In this document: positions 36,168-46,492 of the stretch, one piece after another
How positions within the stretch are numbered: position 1 is the first letter of the stretch
Layout: every line of letters begins with the position of its first letter
Source: Deinococcus sp. Arct2-2
Lineage (GTDB): Bacteria > Deinococcota > Deinococci > Deinococcales > Deinococcaceae
Assembly: GCF_004801315.1 (NCBI RefSeq)
Contig: NZ_SSNW01000004.1
Location: 1 to 64,000, forward strand
Reading direction: 5' to 3'
Length of the DNA stretch: 64,000 nucleotides
Notes under the pieces: model-generated
What the model saw: only the letters and a program-made list of their open reading frames with translations
Databases searched by the model: none
Told to the model about the DNA's origin: nothing
Position numbers and translations under genes: made by a program

Positions 36168-37595
36168 TCACTGCCCCGGCTCGCCAACCTGCCCCAACTC
36201 CTGAAGCAAATAAGCCCCCGTCAGAATCCCGTTGTGGTAATCCTCCAGCGCAAAGCTCTCATTGGGCGAGTGGGGCGCGTCTTCGTTCAGGCCGAAGTCG
36301 ACGAGCAGCACGGGTGCACCCAGAATAGAGCGGAAATCGGCCACGATGGGAATGCTGCCGCCGGTGCGGGCAAACGCGGCGTCGCGGTTGTAGACCCGCT
36401 TCAGGGCGCGGCCCGCCGCCTGCACGAACGGAGAATCGGCGTCCACTTTAATCGGCTGGCCGCCGTGCAGCGACTTCACTTCTACCTTCATGCCTGCGGG
36501 GGCGATGGTGGGCACATAGTCGGTGATGAGCTGCGTAATCCGGTCTGGGTCTTGCCCCGGCACCAGCCGCATGCTCACTTTGGCTCCGGCTTTGGCGGCA
36601 ATCACGGTTTTGCTGCCCTCGCCCTGATAGCCGCCCCAGATGCCGTTCACATCCAGCGTAGGCCGCGCCCAGAGGCGTTCCAGCACGCTGTATCCGGCCT
36701 CTCCGGGCAAGGCAGGCACATCTATGGAAGCGGCAAACGCGGCATCGTCTTGGGGCAGTTTGGCCCACATCTCGCGTTCGGCGGGCGTAATTTCTTCTAC
36801 ACCGTCATAAAAACCGGGAATGGTCACGCGGCCCTGATCATCCTTGAGTTTGGCGATGATTTCGGCCAGCGCATTGATCGGGTTGGGCGCGGCCCCGCCG
36901 TAGCTGCCGCTGTGCAGGTCACGGTTTGCACCCTGCACATGAATTTCCACGTAGCTCAGGCCACGCAGGCCATAGGTCACGGTGGGCACGTCGGGGGCAA
37001 AGCGGCTGCCGTCCGAAATCACAATCACATCGGCCTTCAGCGCCTCCACGTTTTGGCGCAAGTACGCGGCGAGGCTGGGGCTGCCCACTTCTTCCTCACC
37101 TTCCAGCAAAAACTTGACGTTTACGGGCAACTCACCTTGCGACAGCAGCAGTTCCACGCCGCGCACATGGGCATAGGCCTGCCCCTTGTCGTCGGTGCTG
37201 CCGCGTGCATAAACCCGGCCATTCCGCACAGTGGGTTCGAAGGGCGGCGAGACCCATTCTTCCAGCGGGGCTTCGGGCTGCACGTCGTAATGGCCGTAGA
37301 TCATCACGGTGGGTTTGTTGGCGTCCACCTGCTTCTCGGCAAACACCACCGGATGTCCGGCCACCGCCTGCCCGCTTTTACCCGTGTGGGACGTGGCGTC
37401 CACGCGCACCACAAAGCCCAGCGTTTCCAGCTTGGCCCGCAAAAAGTCGGCGGCACGGGCCATGTCGGGAATGTGGGCGGGGTCGGCGCTGACGCTGGGA
37501 ATCCTCAGCAGGTCAAACAATTCGGCTTCGGCCCCGGCGCGGTCAAGGTGGGCCGACAGATCGGAAGAACCCGGCAGGTGCTCAGAGGTGGTCAT
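36168..37595 (-). CDS. M20-family metallopeptidase (dipeptidase)
   Basis: 475 residues from ATG 37595. A TATGAT -10 box ends seven nt before this ATG and overlaps the alternative upstream ATG at 37607, which is therefore rejected. Metal-site blocks are [28 protein letters not shown] and VISDGSRF, with the dimerisation domain inserted between ([20 protein letters not shown]) and a late RTGGSIP. It resembles cytosolic nonspecific dipeptidase/CPDG-type enzymes with two zinc ions. Single-gene unit. Confidence 0.92.
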   Translation of the reverse strand: MTTSEHLPGSSDLSAHLDRAGAEAELFDLLRIPSVSADPAHIPDMARAADFLRAKLETLGFVVRVDATSHTGKSGQAVAGHPVVFAEKQVDANKPTVMIYGHYDVQPEAPLEEWVSPPFEPTVRNGRVYARGSTDDKGQAYAHVRGVELLLSQGELPVNVKFLLEGEEEVGSPSLAAYLRQNVEALKADVIVISDGSRFAPDVPTVTYGLRGLSYVEIHVQGANRDLHSGSYGGAAPNPINALAEIIAKLKDDQGRVTIPGFYDGVEEITPAEREMWAKLPQDDAAFAASIDVPALPGEAGYSVLERLWARPTLDVNGIWGGYQGEGSKTVIAAKAGAKVSMRLVPGQDPDRITQLITDYVPTIAPAGMKVEVKSLHGGQPIKVDADSPFVQAAGRALKRVYNRDAAFARTGGSIPIVADFRSILGAPVLLVDFGLNEDAPHSPNESFALEDYHNGILTGAYLLQELGQVGEPGQ

Positions 37596-37602
37596 GCCCG
37601 GA

Positions 37603-37608
37603 ATCATA
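37603..37608 (-). promoter_or_regulatory. -10 box of the leaderless M20 peptidase promoter
   Basis: TATGAT on the minus strand, seven nt before ATG 37595. It decides the start. Confidence 0.6.
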
Positions 37609-37691
37609 GCGGGCGCTGCACTGGGCCTGCGCGATTTGTGCGGGTGGCCCGCGTCTCTGCTGGCTGGACAGAACGCGCCGCAGCTCGGCTA

Positions 37692-37697
37692 TAGACT
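37692..37697 (+). promoter_or_regulatory. -10 box of the leaderless KirBac promoter
   Basis: TAGACT, six nt before ATG 37704. Confidence 0.55.
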
Positions 37698-37703
37698 CTG
37701 AGA

Positions 37704-38738
37704 ATGACCGAGCGTTCCGCCACTGCCCCCGCATCTCCTGTCTCGGTCTCATCCCCAGCTGTGGCTGAAGCATCCCACCGCCCCGCTGATCTCGGCTTGT
37801 CGGGCGTCTTCGAATCCGAATCCCGGTTCCTGAACCGCGACGGCACTTTCAATGCCCACCGCAGCGGGCTGGGGCGCGGGGCCTTCAGCGCCTATGCCGA
37901 TCTTCTGACCATGCGCTGGTCTACTTTTTTCGGGGTGTCGCTGACCCTCTATCTGCTGCTCAATGCCCTGTTCGGGCTGCTGTACTTTTCGCTCGGCCCC
38001 GCTGCCCTCAGCGAAATGCCCATCGGCACAGGGGCGCGGCTGCTGGCCTGTTTCTTCTTTTCGGTGCAGACTTTCGGCACCATCGGGTTCGGGCATGTGT
38101 ACCCCAGCACGCTGGCCGCCAACGTGCTGGTGACGATGGAAGCGTTCGTGGGCTTGATGGGCGTGGCGCTGGTGACGGGGGTGCTGTTTGCGCGGTTTTC
38201 CCGGCCTACACACCGCGTCTTGTTTAGCCACCACGCCATTCTTGCCCCGCATTCGGTGGGCGGCAACCCGCAAGGCCGCGCCCTGATGTTCCGGGTCATG
38301 AACGGACGGCGCACCGATCTGCTGGACATCACCGCCGAAGTGATCCTGACCCTGCGCCACGATCCCGGCGGGGCAGCTATCAAAACGGGCAACAAAGGCA
38401 TGGGCAACCGCTCTTTTTATCCGCTGACCCTAGAGCGTGACCGGGTTACCTTTTTTCCGCTGGCATGGACGATTGTGCACCCTATAGACGAACACAGCCC
38501 CCTGTACGGCCTAGAACTGGCCGATTTGCTGCGCCAAGAAGCCGAACTGGTAGTAGTATTGCGGGCCACCGAAGAAGCCAGCCAGCAAAGTATTCAGGCA
38601 AGGTGCAGCTACCACGCCACCGAAATTCGTTCTGGTCACCGCTTCGCCTCTATGTACGTGCGCGAAGCTGGGCAGCTGGCCGTCGACGCCCGCCTGCTGC
38701 ATGACCTTCAACCCGCCGAATTGCCGCCGCAGACGTAG
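37704..38738 (+). CDS. inward-rectifier potassium channel, KirBac type
   Basis: 344 residues. A cytoplasmic N terminus with a slide-helix region (AFSAYADLLTMRWSTFF) is followed by TM1 (about 76-97), a pore helix and selectivity filter TIGFG (126-130), TM2 (about 138-165) and a C-terminal Kir immunoglobulin-like domain (ALMFRVMNGRRTDLLDITAEV, PLTLERDRVTFFPLAWTIVHPIDEHSPLYG). It forms a tetrameric potassium channel in the inner membrane, probably gated by lipid or ligand binding. Divergent from the M20 gene, with a leaderless promoter. Confidence 0.92.
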   Translation: MTERSATAPASPVSVSSPAVAEASHRPADLGLSGVFESESRFLNRDGTFNAHRSGLGRGAFSAYADLLTMRWSTFFGVSLTLYLLLNALFGLLYFSLGPAALSEMPIGTGARLLACFFFSVQTFGTIGFGHVYPSTLAANVLVTMEAFVGLMGVALVTGVLFARFSRPTHRVLFSHHAILAPHSVGGNPQGRALMFRVMNGRRTDLLDITAEVILTLRHDPGGAAIKTGNKGMGNRSFYPLTLERDRVTFFPLAWTIVHPIDEHSPLYGLELADLLRQEAELVVVLRATEEASQQSIQARCSYHATEIRSGHRFASMYVREAGQLAVDARLLHDLQPAELPPQT

Positions 38739-38757
38739 TTGGGCGATGTCCCAGCGT

Positions 38758-38886
38758 TGACGATTCCGGGTGAACCCCCCAGTCTGCTTCGCAGCCAGCC
38801 CCCCTTAGAGGAGAGCGAAAGTGCTTGTGTCCTCCCCTCAAGGGGGGGCGTTGCGCCAGCAACGGGGGGGTTCACCTTCCAGACTG
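38758..38886. repeat. intergenic repeat R
   Basis: Full copy: GTGAACCCCCCAGTCTGC...CAGCCCCCC, AGAGGAGAGCG, CCTCCCCTCAAGGGGGGGCG, TTGCGCCAGCAACG and GGGGGGGTTCACCTTCC. The ends are inverted repeats of each other. Confidence 0.75.
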
Positions 38887-39017
38887 AGTAAGAATCAACA
38901 GCCTGTTCAAAGTGCAATCTCCTTGAGCCGCGACAGGCCAGAAACATGCCGTCCGGTGGGTCATCCCTGTTCCCCGTCACGGTCAGCAATCTTGCTTCCG
39001 GTATACTCAGGGAAGGT

Positions 39018-39767
39018 ATGGCAAATCAGTCTAAGCATCGTCCGGTCTACGTGATTTCTGTCGCGGCAGAGCTGGTGGATATGCATCCGCAAACCCTGCG
39101 GCTGTACGAGCGCAAAGGGCTGATTCGTCCGGGCCGCAGCACCGGCAAAACGCGGCTGTACAGCGAGCGGGACATAGAGCATCTGCGCGAAATTCGCCGC
39201 CTGACACAAGAACTCGGCGTGAATTTGGCGGGTGTGGAAGAAGTGATGCGCCTGCAACACGAACTTGACGACATGCAAGGCGAATTCGAAGCCGAGATCG
39301 AGCGCATCGAGGGCGAGTTGCGCGAGCAGGTGCAGCAAAAAGCCTTGCCTGCCCCCGGCGAAAAACTCGACCCGCGTGACCGCCCGGTGTACGTGATCTC
39401 TATTGCCGCCGAACTGGTAGACATGCACCCGCAAACGCTGCGCCTGTACGAGCGCAAGCAACTAATTCGGCCCGGACGCAGCAGCGGCAAAACCCGGCTG
39501 TACAGCGAGCGCGATATAGACCACCTGCGCGAAATCCGCCGTCTGACGCAGGAACTCGGCGTGAATCTGGCAGGCGTCGAGGAGATTATGCGGCTCCGGC
39601 ACGCGCTGGACGGCGCACGCACCCACTTAGAGGGCAACGTGCAGAAGTTGCAAAACGACATCACGGAACGCATGACCTTATGGCGCGAATTGCCTGCGCC
39701 GGAAGCCGAGGCGCACGAGCCAGCCGACGAGCAGATACCCGCTCCAGCACTTAAAGGCGGCGATTGA
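39018..39767 (+). CDS. hspR: HspR-like MerR-family repressor, tandem fused duplication
   Basis: 249 residues from ATG 39018, four codons after GGAAGG and close to a TATACT box at 39002-39007. It contains two nearly identical MerR-type winged helices: residues about 8-80 and 122-194. Only about seven differences occur over about 73 aligned residues ([20 protein letters not shown], YERKx[13 protein letters not shown]). An acidic coiled-coil linker (about 80-112) follows the first copy, and a second helix with an acidic tail follows the other. HspR represses chaperone operons (dnaK, clpB) by binding HAIR elements. It overlaps the downstream Nudix gene by 4 nt. No chaperone gene lies nearby. Confidence 0.88.
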   Translation: MANQSKHRPVYVISVAAELVDMHPQTLRLYERKGLIRPGRSTGKTRLYSERDIEHLREIRRLTQELGVNLAGVEEVMRLQHELDDMQGEFEAEIERIEGELREQVQQKALPAPGEKLDPRDRPVYVISIAAELVDMHPQTLRLYERKQLIRPGRSSGKTRLYSERDIDHLREIRRLTQELGVNLAGVEEIMRLRHALDGARTHLEGNVQKLQNDITERMTLWRELPAPEAEAHEPADEQIPAPALKGGD

Positions 39768-40243
39768 TGGCGGGAGTGCTGGACGGTGCGGCTCTTGTTT
39801 CTGTCCTTGCTCCGAATGGGAGGCAACCTGTTCAGACTCAACGAGTTGGCGCGGGTGTGGCCGTGCTGGACGGCAAGAACGTTCTGCTGATTCGCCGCCC
39901 CGACAACGGACTGTGGGATATTCCCGGTGGGGCAGTGGAGTCGGGCGAAGTGGAGGAGGACGCCGCCCGGCGCGAACTGCGCGAAGAAACCGCTTTGGGG
40001 GCCGGAACCCTTACACTGCGGGGCGTGTTTAGTGGGTCAGAATTTCAGCATACCTATCCAGACGGCAACGTCGTGGAGTGGGTCACGGTCTTGTTTTCTG
40101 CCCACTGGAACGGTGAACCTCCGCGTGCGGGCGATGACGCGGCGGCGGTGGCGTGGGGGCCGTTGGACGCCTTGCCCGCCGATCTCTCCCTTGCTACGCA
40201 GCGTTACTTGGTTGCCATTCAAACCGGGGCCGCCTATGCCTGA
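39764..40243 (+). CDS. Nudix hydrolase
   Basis: 159 residues. The Nudix box [22 protein letters not shown] fits GX5EX7REUXEEXGU. Before it lies [23 protein letters not shown]. It cleaves nucleoside diphosphates linked to other moieties, or oxidised nucleotides; the substrate is not evident. Deinococcus genomes carry many Nudix genes. It overlaps hspR by 4 nt and the next phosphoesterase by 8 nt, forming a three-gene unit. Confidence 0.9.
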   Translation: MMAGVLDGAALVSVLAPNGRQPVQTQRVGAGVAVLDGKNVLLIRRPDNGLWDIPGGAVESGEVEEDAARRELREETALGAGTLTLRGVFSGSEFQHTYPDGNVVEWVTVLFSAHWNGEPPRAGDDAAAVAWGPLDALPADLSLATQRYLVAIQTGAAYA

Positions 40244-41075
40244 TCTGTGGGTGGTGGGCGATATTCACGGCGCTTACGAGAAGGTGCGGGCCATTTTGCT
40301 GCGGGCGGGCCTGATCGATTTTGACGGCGCGTGGACGGCAGGCGACGCCCATCTGGTCTTTTTGGGCGATTACATGGATCGGGGGCCAGACGGCCTCGGC
40401 GTGGTGCGCTTCGTGCGGAATCTGGAGATTCAGGCGCGGTTGGCGGGCGGGCAAGTTACGGCGCTTCTCGGCAATCATGAAGTGATGTTTTTGGCGGCGC
40501 AGCGCTTCCGGCGCACCGACCCAGACGATCAATACGGCTTTCACGACTACTGGATCAGCAACGGCGGCCAACCCCGCGACGCCGCCCGGATGGAGGCTGG
40601 CGACCATGCGTGGCTCAGCGAGCGCCCCGCCTTGGCCCGCGCAGGCAACTGGTTGCTGATGCACGCCGACACGCGCATGTACACCCGCTTTGGCGGCAGC
40701 ATCGAGGACATCAACGCGGCCATCAGCGCCCTGCTGCGCACCAACGAACCCGAAGCGTGGGGCAGTTTTGCCAATGCCTTCGCTGACCGCTTCGCCTTTT
40801 CTATGGGCGGCGGAGAAAAATCGGCGTGGCAATTCCTGCGAACCCTCGGCGGAGATAGGCTGGTGCATGGGCATACGCCGGTGTACATCCTGCTCGATGA
40901 AAACATGCACGGCCCTACCCTCGGCCCCGGCGCACCGATTCCCTATGCGGGGCGGCTGTGCGTAGCGATGGACAGCGGCATGGCCTACCGCGACGACGCC
41001 GGATTCATAGCGCGGCTGGACGGCACGGGCATTGCCGAAGTGGTGACTTTTCCGAGTGGCGCACCGCTACACTGA
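40236..41075 (+). CDS. calcineurin-like metallophosphoesterase
   Basis: 279 residues from ATG 40236. The frame is open far upstream, but there it shadows the Nudix gene. Metal motifs run in order: [29 protein letters not shown] and RLVHGHTP, with a late DSG. It resembles serine/threonine protein phosphatase or diadenosine tetraphosphatase-type enzymes. It overlaps the Nudix gene by 8 nt, so the two probably act together on nucleotides or on stress signalling downstream of HspR (inference). Confidence 0.88.
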   Translation: MPDLWVVGDIHGAYEKVRAILLRAGLIDFDGAWTAGDAHLVFLGDYMDRGPDGLGVVRFVRNLEIQARLAGGQVTALLGNHEVMFLAAQRFRRTDPDDQYGFHDYWISNGGQPRDAARMEAGDHAWLSERPALARAGNWLLMHADTRMYTRFGGSIEDINAAISALLRTNEPEAWGSFANAFADRFAFSMGGGEKSAWQFLRTLGGDRLVHGHTPVYILLDENMHGPTLGPGAPIPYAGRLCVAMDSGMAYRDDAGFIARLDGTGIAEVVTFPSGAPLH

Positions 41076-41105
41076 TTCTCTGTCAGTGGTGAGTGGTCAG
41101 GAGTA

Positions 41106-41239
41106 ATACGGATTCCGATGAAAAGTCGTGCATTTTGGCTTTTCATTCGAGCGGAGCGAGTAGGAAAAGTACGGACTCTGGGAGATGGACGGGCAGGCGG
41201 TGCTGTTCCGACTGTACGGGAATCATATGGAGTCCGTAT
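41106..41239. mobile_element. MITE-like 134-bp element
   Basis: Terminal inverted repeats ATACGGATTCC (41106-41116) and GGAGTCCGTAT (41229-41239) match at 10 of 11 positions. The inside is AT-richer and non-coding (GATGAAAAGTCGTGCATTTT...). This looks like a non-autonomous transposable remnant between the phosphoesterase gene and a terminator. Confidence 0.5.
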
Positions 41240-41342
41240 AAGTGGGAAAAGCGTCGTGGGGGTTGAATCTAAGCTCTATGCAATTGAAGAAACGTTTAAA
41301 ACGCTGGCCTGCGGTTGGTGCTGGTCAGGACGGATAGGAGCC

Positions 41343-41379
41343 AAAAAAAGCCCCCGCGTGGAGTAGCTCCGGCGGGGGT
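41343..41379 (-). terminator. terminator after the small minus-strand gene
   Basis: Stem CCCCCGC/GCGGGGG (arms 41351-41357 and 41372-41378), followed on the minus strand by seven T. Confidence 0.8.
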
Positions 41380-41400
41380 GAAGTGGCGCAGGTGGGGTTC

Positions 41401-41718
41401 TTAGCATGCTCTACGAGTCCGAACCGGGCCAAGCGTGCCGTAGCCGTGCGCGTGCAGGGCGTGAACCAAGTCGGCGGCGTTCTGGTGGGCGTCTACCGGG
41501 CGGGCTTCCAACGTGGCGTCTCCGAGGCGGGCCACAGGCCATACGCGCAGTTGCCAGCCATCAAGGGCGGGCACGGTCAGGGTGCTGTCGGGCGTGGTGA
41601 TTTCCAGCACGAATGCGCCGAAGAGGGCCGAGTCGGGCCGGGCCACGCGGGGAGCCACAGGGGCGGTGTTGAAGAGGGGCATCGGGGCAGTAGCGGGGCG
41701 GGGAACGTGGTAAGTCAT
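41401..41718 (-). CDS. hypothetical small protein
   Basis: 105 residues from ATG 41718, with AGGAGGT directly upstream and a terminator 22 nt beyond the stop, so expression is well supported. No signal peptide or membrane helix is seen. The sequence is Pro/Ala-rich with a central beta-like segment (ALFGAFVLEITTPDSTLTVPALDGWQLRVWPVARLGDATLEARPV) and ends in a basic tail. It is divergent from the LysR gene and may be its target, as is common for LysR regulators. No family recognised. Confidence 0.6.
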   Translation of the reverse strand: MTYHVPRPATAPMPLFNTAPVAPRVARPDSALFGAFVLEITTPDSTLTVPALDGWQLRVWPVARLGDATLEARPVDAHQNAADLVHALHAHGYGTLGPVRTRRAC

Positions 41719-41834
41719 GGGTAAAACCTCCTGCACATAGCTTGCGCTTTTGCTGCTCTACAGGACATCGGCAGCGTGCCAGACGCACTGGCTTGCATAT
41801 CGGGTTATCCGATAGGGCCGGGACAACTGGGCCT

Positions 41835-41840
41835 TAGAAT
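41835..41840 (+). promoter_or_regulatory. -10 box of the leaderless LysR promoter
   Basis: TAGAAT, five nt before ATG 41846. Confidence 0.5.
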
Positions 41841-41845
41841 GTGTT

Positions 41846-42838
41846 ATGACCCCACGCCGTCAGCAAGCCACTCCGTCTATTTCGGCGCTTCCGGCCCAGC
41901 CCACGTTGGCCCAGTTGCGGGCACTCCTCTTGGTTTCAGAGGCAGGCGGCTTTGGCGAAGCGGCAGCCGAAGCGGGGGTGTCTCAATCCAGCCTAAGTGA
42001 AGCGGTAGGTAAGTTGGAAACAGCGGTAGGCAGGCCACTCTTGCGGCGCACGCCGGGCGGAACCGTGCCCACTGCGGCGGGCTTGCGGGTGCTGGTGCAT
42101 GCCCGCGCTGCCGTGCAGGCCGCCGCCGATGTCCTGCTGGCCGCGCAGGATGAGGGCGCATTGTCGGGCCGCCTGCGGTTGTCGTCGTTCCGGTCTACCG
42201 CCACCCATTTGCTGCCGCCCGCGCTGGCCTCGTTCCGGGCGCAGTATCCGGGCGTGACCGTGATGCTGCTGGACAGCGAGGCGCACGGCGGCAGTGAATC
42301 GGCGGTGCGGGCGGGCCGAGTCGACCTGTCGGTGGTGGTGGGGCGGCAAGTGCCGGGGCTGCTGCTGACCCCGTTGGCCGAAGACGAATACCTGTACGTG
42401 GCCCCCGAAAGTCGCGGCCCGCACCCGGTGTCGTGGGCCGATCTTGCCGCCGCACCTATGATTTTACCCCCCCACCGAGACCCCTGTTTCGAGCGGGTGC
42501 GCGGTTATCTGGAGGCCCACGCCATTCCCCTCACCGACCTGATGGAAGTCGAGCAGGACAGCGTGACTCTCAGCATGGTGCGCTACGGCCTCGGCATCAC
42601 CGTGATGCCCCGGCTGGCGCTGTCGCCGCTGCCGCCCGGATTGATTGCCCTGCCCCTGCCCGAACCATTGGCGCGGCCCCTATCGCTGGCCGTGCTGCCC
42701 CAGCGGGCGGGGTTGCCCTTGGTGCGGGCCTTCACGCGGGTGCTGCTGGACAGCGTGCAGGCGCAGGCCGCCCTGACTCCGAGTGTGTCGGAAGTGGTTG
42801 TGTTGGAGGGGAAGGGGGGCGAGCGCGTGCGGCATTAA
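41846..42838 (+). CDS. LysR-family transcriptional regulator
   Basis: 330 residues. An N-terminal winged helix (LAQLRALLLVSEAGGFGEAAAEAGVSQSSLSEAVGKLETAVGRPLLRRTPGGTVPTAAG) is followed by the periplasmic-binding-like effector domain (LRLSSFRSTATHLLPPALASFRAQYPGVTV...LVRYGLGITVMPRLAL-like). The ATG lies five nt after a TAGAAT -10 box. It is divergent from a small gene at 41.4-41.7 kb, which may share the regulated intergenic region. The effector is unknown. Confidence 0.92.
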   Translation: MTPRRQQATPSISALPAQPTLAQLRALLLVSEAGGFGEAAAEAGVSQSSLSEAVGKLETAVGRPLLRRTPGGTVPTAAGLRVLVHARAAVQAAADVLLAAQDEGALSGRLRLSSFRSTATHLLPPALASFRAQYPGVTVMLLDSEAHGGSESAVRAGRVDLSVVVGRQVPGLLLTPLAEDEYLYVAPESRGPHPVSWADLAAAPMILPPHRDPCFERVRGYLEAHAIPLTDLMEVEQDSVTLSMVRYGLGITVMPRLALSPLPPGLIALPLPEPLARPLSLAVLPQRAGLPLVRAFTRVLLDSVQAQAALTPSVSEVVVLEGKGGERVRH

Positions 42839-42864
42839 GGGCTGGGGGTTTGCATTCAGCGTTG

Positions 42865-42975
42865 GAAGGTGAACCCCCCAGTCTGCTCCGCAGCCAGCCC
42901 CCCTTAAAGGGGAGCGCAACAGCTTTTGTCCTCCCCTCTAAGGGGGGGCGTTGCGGAGCAACGGGGGGTTCACCC
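42865..42975. repeat. intergenic repeat R
   Basis: Full copy ending GGGGGGTTCACC, between the LysR gene and the cysS leader. Confidence 0.75.
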
Positions 42976-43010
42976 GCAAGCCTGATTCGTCACGCCTCGC
43001 CGGACTTTGC

Positions 43011-43016
43011 TACACT
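43011..43016 (+). promoter_or_regulatory. -10 box of the cysS leader transcript
   Basis: TACACT, six nt before the ATG of the leader peptide. The transcript would start at or near that ATG. Confidence 0.6.
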
Positions 43017-43022
43017 CCCCCC

Positions 43023-43070
43023 ATGAAGCGCGTGCCCTCCCTCTCCCTGTGTTGTCTGCCCTTGCGGTAA
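43023..43070 (+). CDS. cysS leader peptide with tandem Cys codons
   Basis: A 15-residue open frame, [15 protein letters not shown], whose ATG lies six nt after a TACACT -10 box, so it can be translated as a leaderless message. Codons 10 and 11 are both TGT (Cys), followed by four codons and TAA. Cysteine is a rare residue, so two in a row in 15 codons just before cysS is striking. Downstream come a hairpin (GCGTGCCCT inside this frame with AGGGCACGC at 43074-43082) and a terminator at 43091-43122. The arrangement is that of a transcription attenuator sensing charged tRNA-Cys. Confidence 0.65.
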   Translation: MKRVPSLSLCCLPLR

Positions 43071-43122
43071 AGCAGGGCACGCTTGCCTGTCGCCGCGCCA
43101 AGTTGTCTGGCGCGGCGTTTTT
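43030..43122 (+). promoter_or_regulatory. cysS attenuator (leader hairpin plus terminator)
   Basis: Segment 1 (GCGTGCCCT, 43030-43038, inside the leader frame) pairs perfectly with segment 2 (AGGGCACGC, 43074-43082). A 10-bp terminator stem CGCCGCGCCA/TGGCGCGGCG (43091-43117) with TTTTT follows. A ribosome stalled at the two Cys codons would cover segment 1. The alternative antiterminator pairing is not obvious by eye. Confidence 0.6.
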
Positions 43123-43162
43123 CTATCTTCTCATTTAAAGTGCCACCCACACCGGAGCGACC

Positions 43163-44635
<1,473 letters not shown>

Positions 44636-44840
44636 CCTCGTCAATTAAGGAGCAACTTGTGCCGGATAGCAGCGTGAATGAGAGTCCGGGCAAGGCAGCC
44701 CATGAGACTTCCTCACTTCTTTGTCAGAACCTTGTCAACTTGGCCCGCTAAGCTAAGGGCCGAGCGGTGACGCAGCGTCATTCGTTCTTCCCCCTGTGGG
44801 CACGCTACCCCCCCTTTAGGCGTGCCCGCTTTTTTGGCTT
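44636..44840 (+). ncRNA. candidate small RNA or leader ending in a strong terminator
   Basis: A 300-nt gap with no protein gene. A self-complementary TGACGCAGCGTCA block at 44767-44780 is followed by an 8-bp stem GGGCACGC/GCGTGCCC (44798-44805 and 44820-44827) and six T (44830-44835). The terminator has no gene directly before it, because cysS ends 160 nt earlier. This suggests a short independent transcript starting around 44750. Promoter elements are not clear. Confidence 0.35.
44798..44835 (+). terminator. rho-independent terminator
   Basis: Perfect 8-bp GC-rich stem with 14-nt loop and T6. It ends either cysS or a small RNA. Confidence 0.8.
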
Positions 44841-44923
44841 GTGGCAGGGGAGAAGCTGGCCGACCCCCGACTATGTGAACCCAGTATCATCTTTCACTTC
44901 ACCGCACGTCTGGTCAGTGGGCG

Positions 44924-44929
44924 TACACT
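44924..44929 (+). promoter_or_regulatory. -10 box of the leaderless DUF697 promoter
   Basis: TACACT, six nt before ATG 44936. Confidence 0.55.
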
Positions 44930-44935
44930 TTGCCT

Positions 44936-45517
44936 ATGCTTCCTCCGCTCGTCAGGCAGGTACTCGATAACTTCAACTTCGACGTGGATTCGGGGCGCAC
45001 CCCGGAAGAAAACACCGACGAAGTGATCAAGAGTGCTTCCTTGTTGGCTGGCGCGATTGCCGTAGAGCCGATTCCCTTTGCCGACATGCTCCTGATCACG
45101 CCCTTGCAGGCCAAAATGGTGCTGCACATCGGCAAAATCTACGGCTTCGACGTGACCGCCGAACGCGCCCGCGAAATCGCGCAGGAATTAGGCGTGACGC
45201 TGGCTTACGGCATGGCGGCCCGTCAGGTGATGCGTGGGCTGGCAAAACTGGCCTTGCCGGTCATCGGCGGCATCATTACCGCCCCTGCCGTGTACGGCTG
45301 GACGTTTGCGTTGGGGCGTGTGGCCCAAAACTACTTCGAGCGCAAGCGTCAGGGCCTGCCTTTTGCCCGACCCGATCAGGTGAAAGTGGTACAGGAAGCC
45401 AAACAGCAAACCCGCCGCGCCCTGCCGAGCGCACAGGATTTCACCGATCTGGCTTCCGAGCTGCGCCGCCGCGCCGAAGAAAAAAGCAAAGGCAACGGCC
45501 CCAGCAGCATGAACTAA
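44936..45517 (+). CDS. DUF697-family protein
   Basis: 193 residues from ATG 44936, six nt after a TACACT -10 box; a TTG two codons earlier is rejected. The DUF697 signature is present: [45 protein letters not shown], followed by a Gly/Ala-rich hydrophobic stretch ([26 protein letters not shown]) able to associate with membrane. The tail is basic and helical. Many relatives are fused to GTPases; this one stands alone. Function unknown. Confidence 0.82.
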   Translation: MLPPLVRQVLDNFNFDVDSGRTPEENTDEVIKSASLLAGAIAVEPIPFADMLLITPLQAKMVLHIGKIYGFDVTAERAREIAQELGVTLAYGMAARQVMRGLAKLALPVIGGIITAPAVYGWTFALGRVAQNYFERKRQGLPFARPDQVKVVQEAKQQTRRALPSAQDFTDLASELRRRAEEKSKGNGPSSMN

Positions 45518-45527
45518 GGTTGGGCGT

Positions 45528-45640
45528 CGGAACAACCCCCCAGTCTGCTGTGCAGCCAGCCCCCTCAAGGGGAGCGCAACAGTTTTTGTCCTCCCCTCTA
45601 AGGGGGGGCGTTGAGAAGCAACGGGGGGGTTCACCTTCCA
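45528..45640. repeat. intergenic repeat R
   Basis: Full copy with central CCCCTCAAGGGGAGCGCAAC and end GGGGGGGTTCACCTTCC. Confidence 0.75.
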
Positions 45641-45662
45641 CCGTAACAGCCCATAATTCCCT

Positions 45663-46481
45663 ATGCCAAACCGCTGGAACGAAACCGACTGGGACGGCTC
45701 TTGGCTGGTCATTCCCGACCTACACGGCTACGCGGCTCGGTTGAATGTGGCCCTCAAGTCGGCGCAGCACTTTCGGGCGTCCAAATTGGTCTTTTTGGGC
45801 GACCTGATTGATGATTCCCCGCGCCGCCGAGTGGCCCGCCGTGCGCCGCCCAGTCCCGGTGCTGCTGACGATTCGCGTCTCGTGCTGGAAACAGTGCGTG
45901 GGTTGGTAGAATCGGGCCGCGCCGAAGTGGTGCTGGGAAACCATGAGGTGATGGCCGCCGCGAGTGTGCTGGACGATCACCGCCCGCTGATGAACCTGTG
46001 GTGGAAGGTGGGGGGCCGGGAAGCCGCCGCGTCGTATGGCTGGGATGGCCGGGGCAATCCGCCTGCGCTGAGGGCCCACTTGATCTGGCTGCGAGAGCAC
46101 GCCCGGTTGTGGCTGGAGATCGGCCCGCCGGGGGCCAGAATTTTGGTTTCGCACGCGACGCGGCCCACGCCCCAGCGGTACGCCAGCCGCCTAAACCGGG
46201 CAACCGACCTGATGCCCAGCGACGGGGATGACGATGTGGTGTGGTTTCCGCTTGGATTGGAGAGTGACAACGGCGCACGCCTGCGCTCCTTGCCGCCGCT
46301 GCCGCCCGAGTTCATTGCCAGTTTGCACGGCCACATGGAAACGCCGGATCTCTGGACACTGTTGGACAGCGAAGACAACCCGGCGTATCAGTTGGATGTC
46401 AGTCCAGCACAGCAAAAATTGGCGCTGATTCTGGTCAACGCAGAGGGCCAGATCACGCCGCATCTGACCCCTATGAAGTGA
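45663..46481 (+). CDS. calcineurin-like metallophosphoesterase
   Basis: 272 residues. Metal-binding blocks in order are IPDLHGYAARLNVAL (the DxH motif), FLGDLIDDSPRR (GDxxD), VVLGNHEVMAA (GNHE), LVSHATRP and SLHGHMETP (GHxxxP-like). It resembles the 40.2-41.1 kb phosphoesterase in layout but is not a close copy. Likely a small protein phosphatase or diadenosine polyphosphatase type. Single-gene unit preceded by repeat R. Confidence 0.85.
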   Translation: MPNRWNETDWDGSWLVIPDLHGYAARLNVALKSAQHFRASKLVFLGDLIDDSPRRRVARRAPPSPGAADDSRLVLETVRGLVESGRAEVVLGNHEVMAAASVLDDHRPLMNLWWKVGGREAAASYGWDGRGNPPALRAHLIWLREHARLWLEIGPPGARILVSHATRPTPQRYASRLNRATDLMPSDGDDDVVWFPLGLESDNGARLRSLPPLPPEFIASLHGHMETPDLWTLLDSEDNPAYQLDVSPAQQKLALILVNAEGQITPHLTPMK

Positions 46482-46492
46482 GTTTTCGGTGT

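Noticed and set aside
35856..37694. 612-codon frame antisense to purN and the M20 peptidase gene
   Set aside because: It spans two well-identified genes and shows no protein family features.
41118..41366. 82-codon frame across the MITE-like element
   Set aside because: It runs through inverted repeats and a terminator, with no start signal.
44740..44790. Another Y RNA (GGGCCGAG block)
   Set aside because: No complementary CUUG strand or closing stem follows; only the short motif matches.
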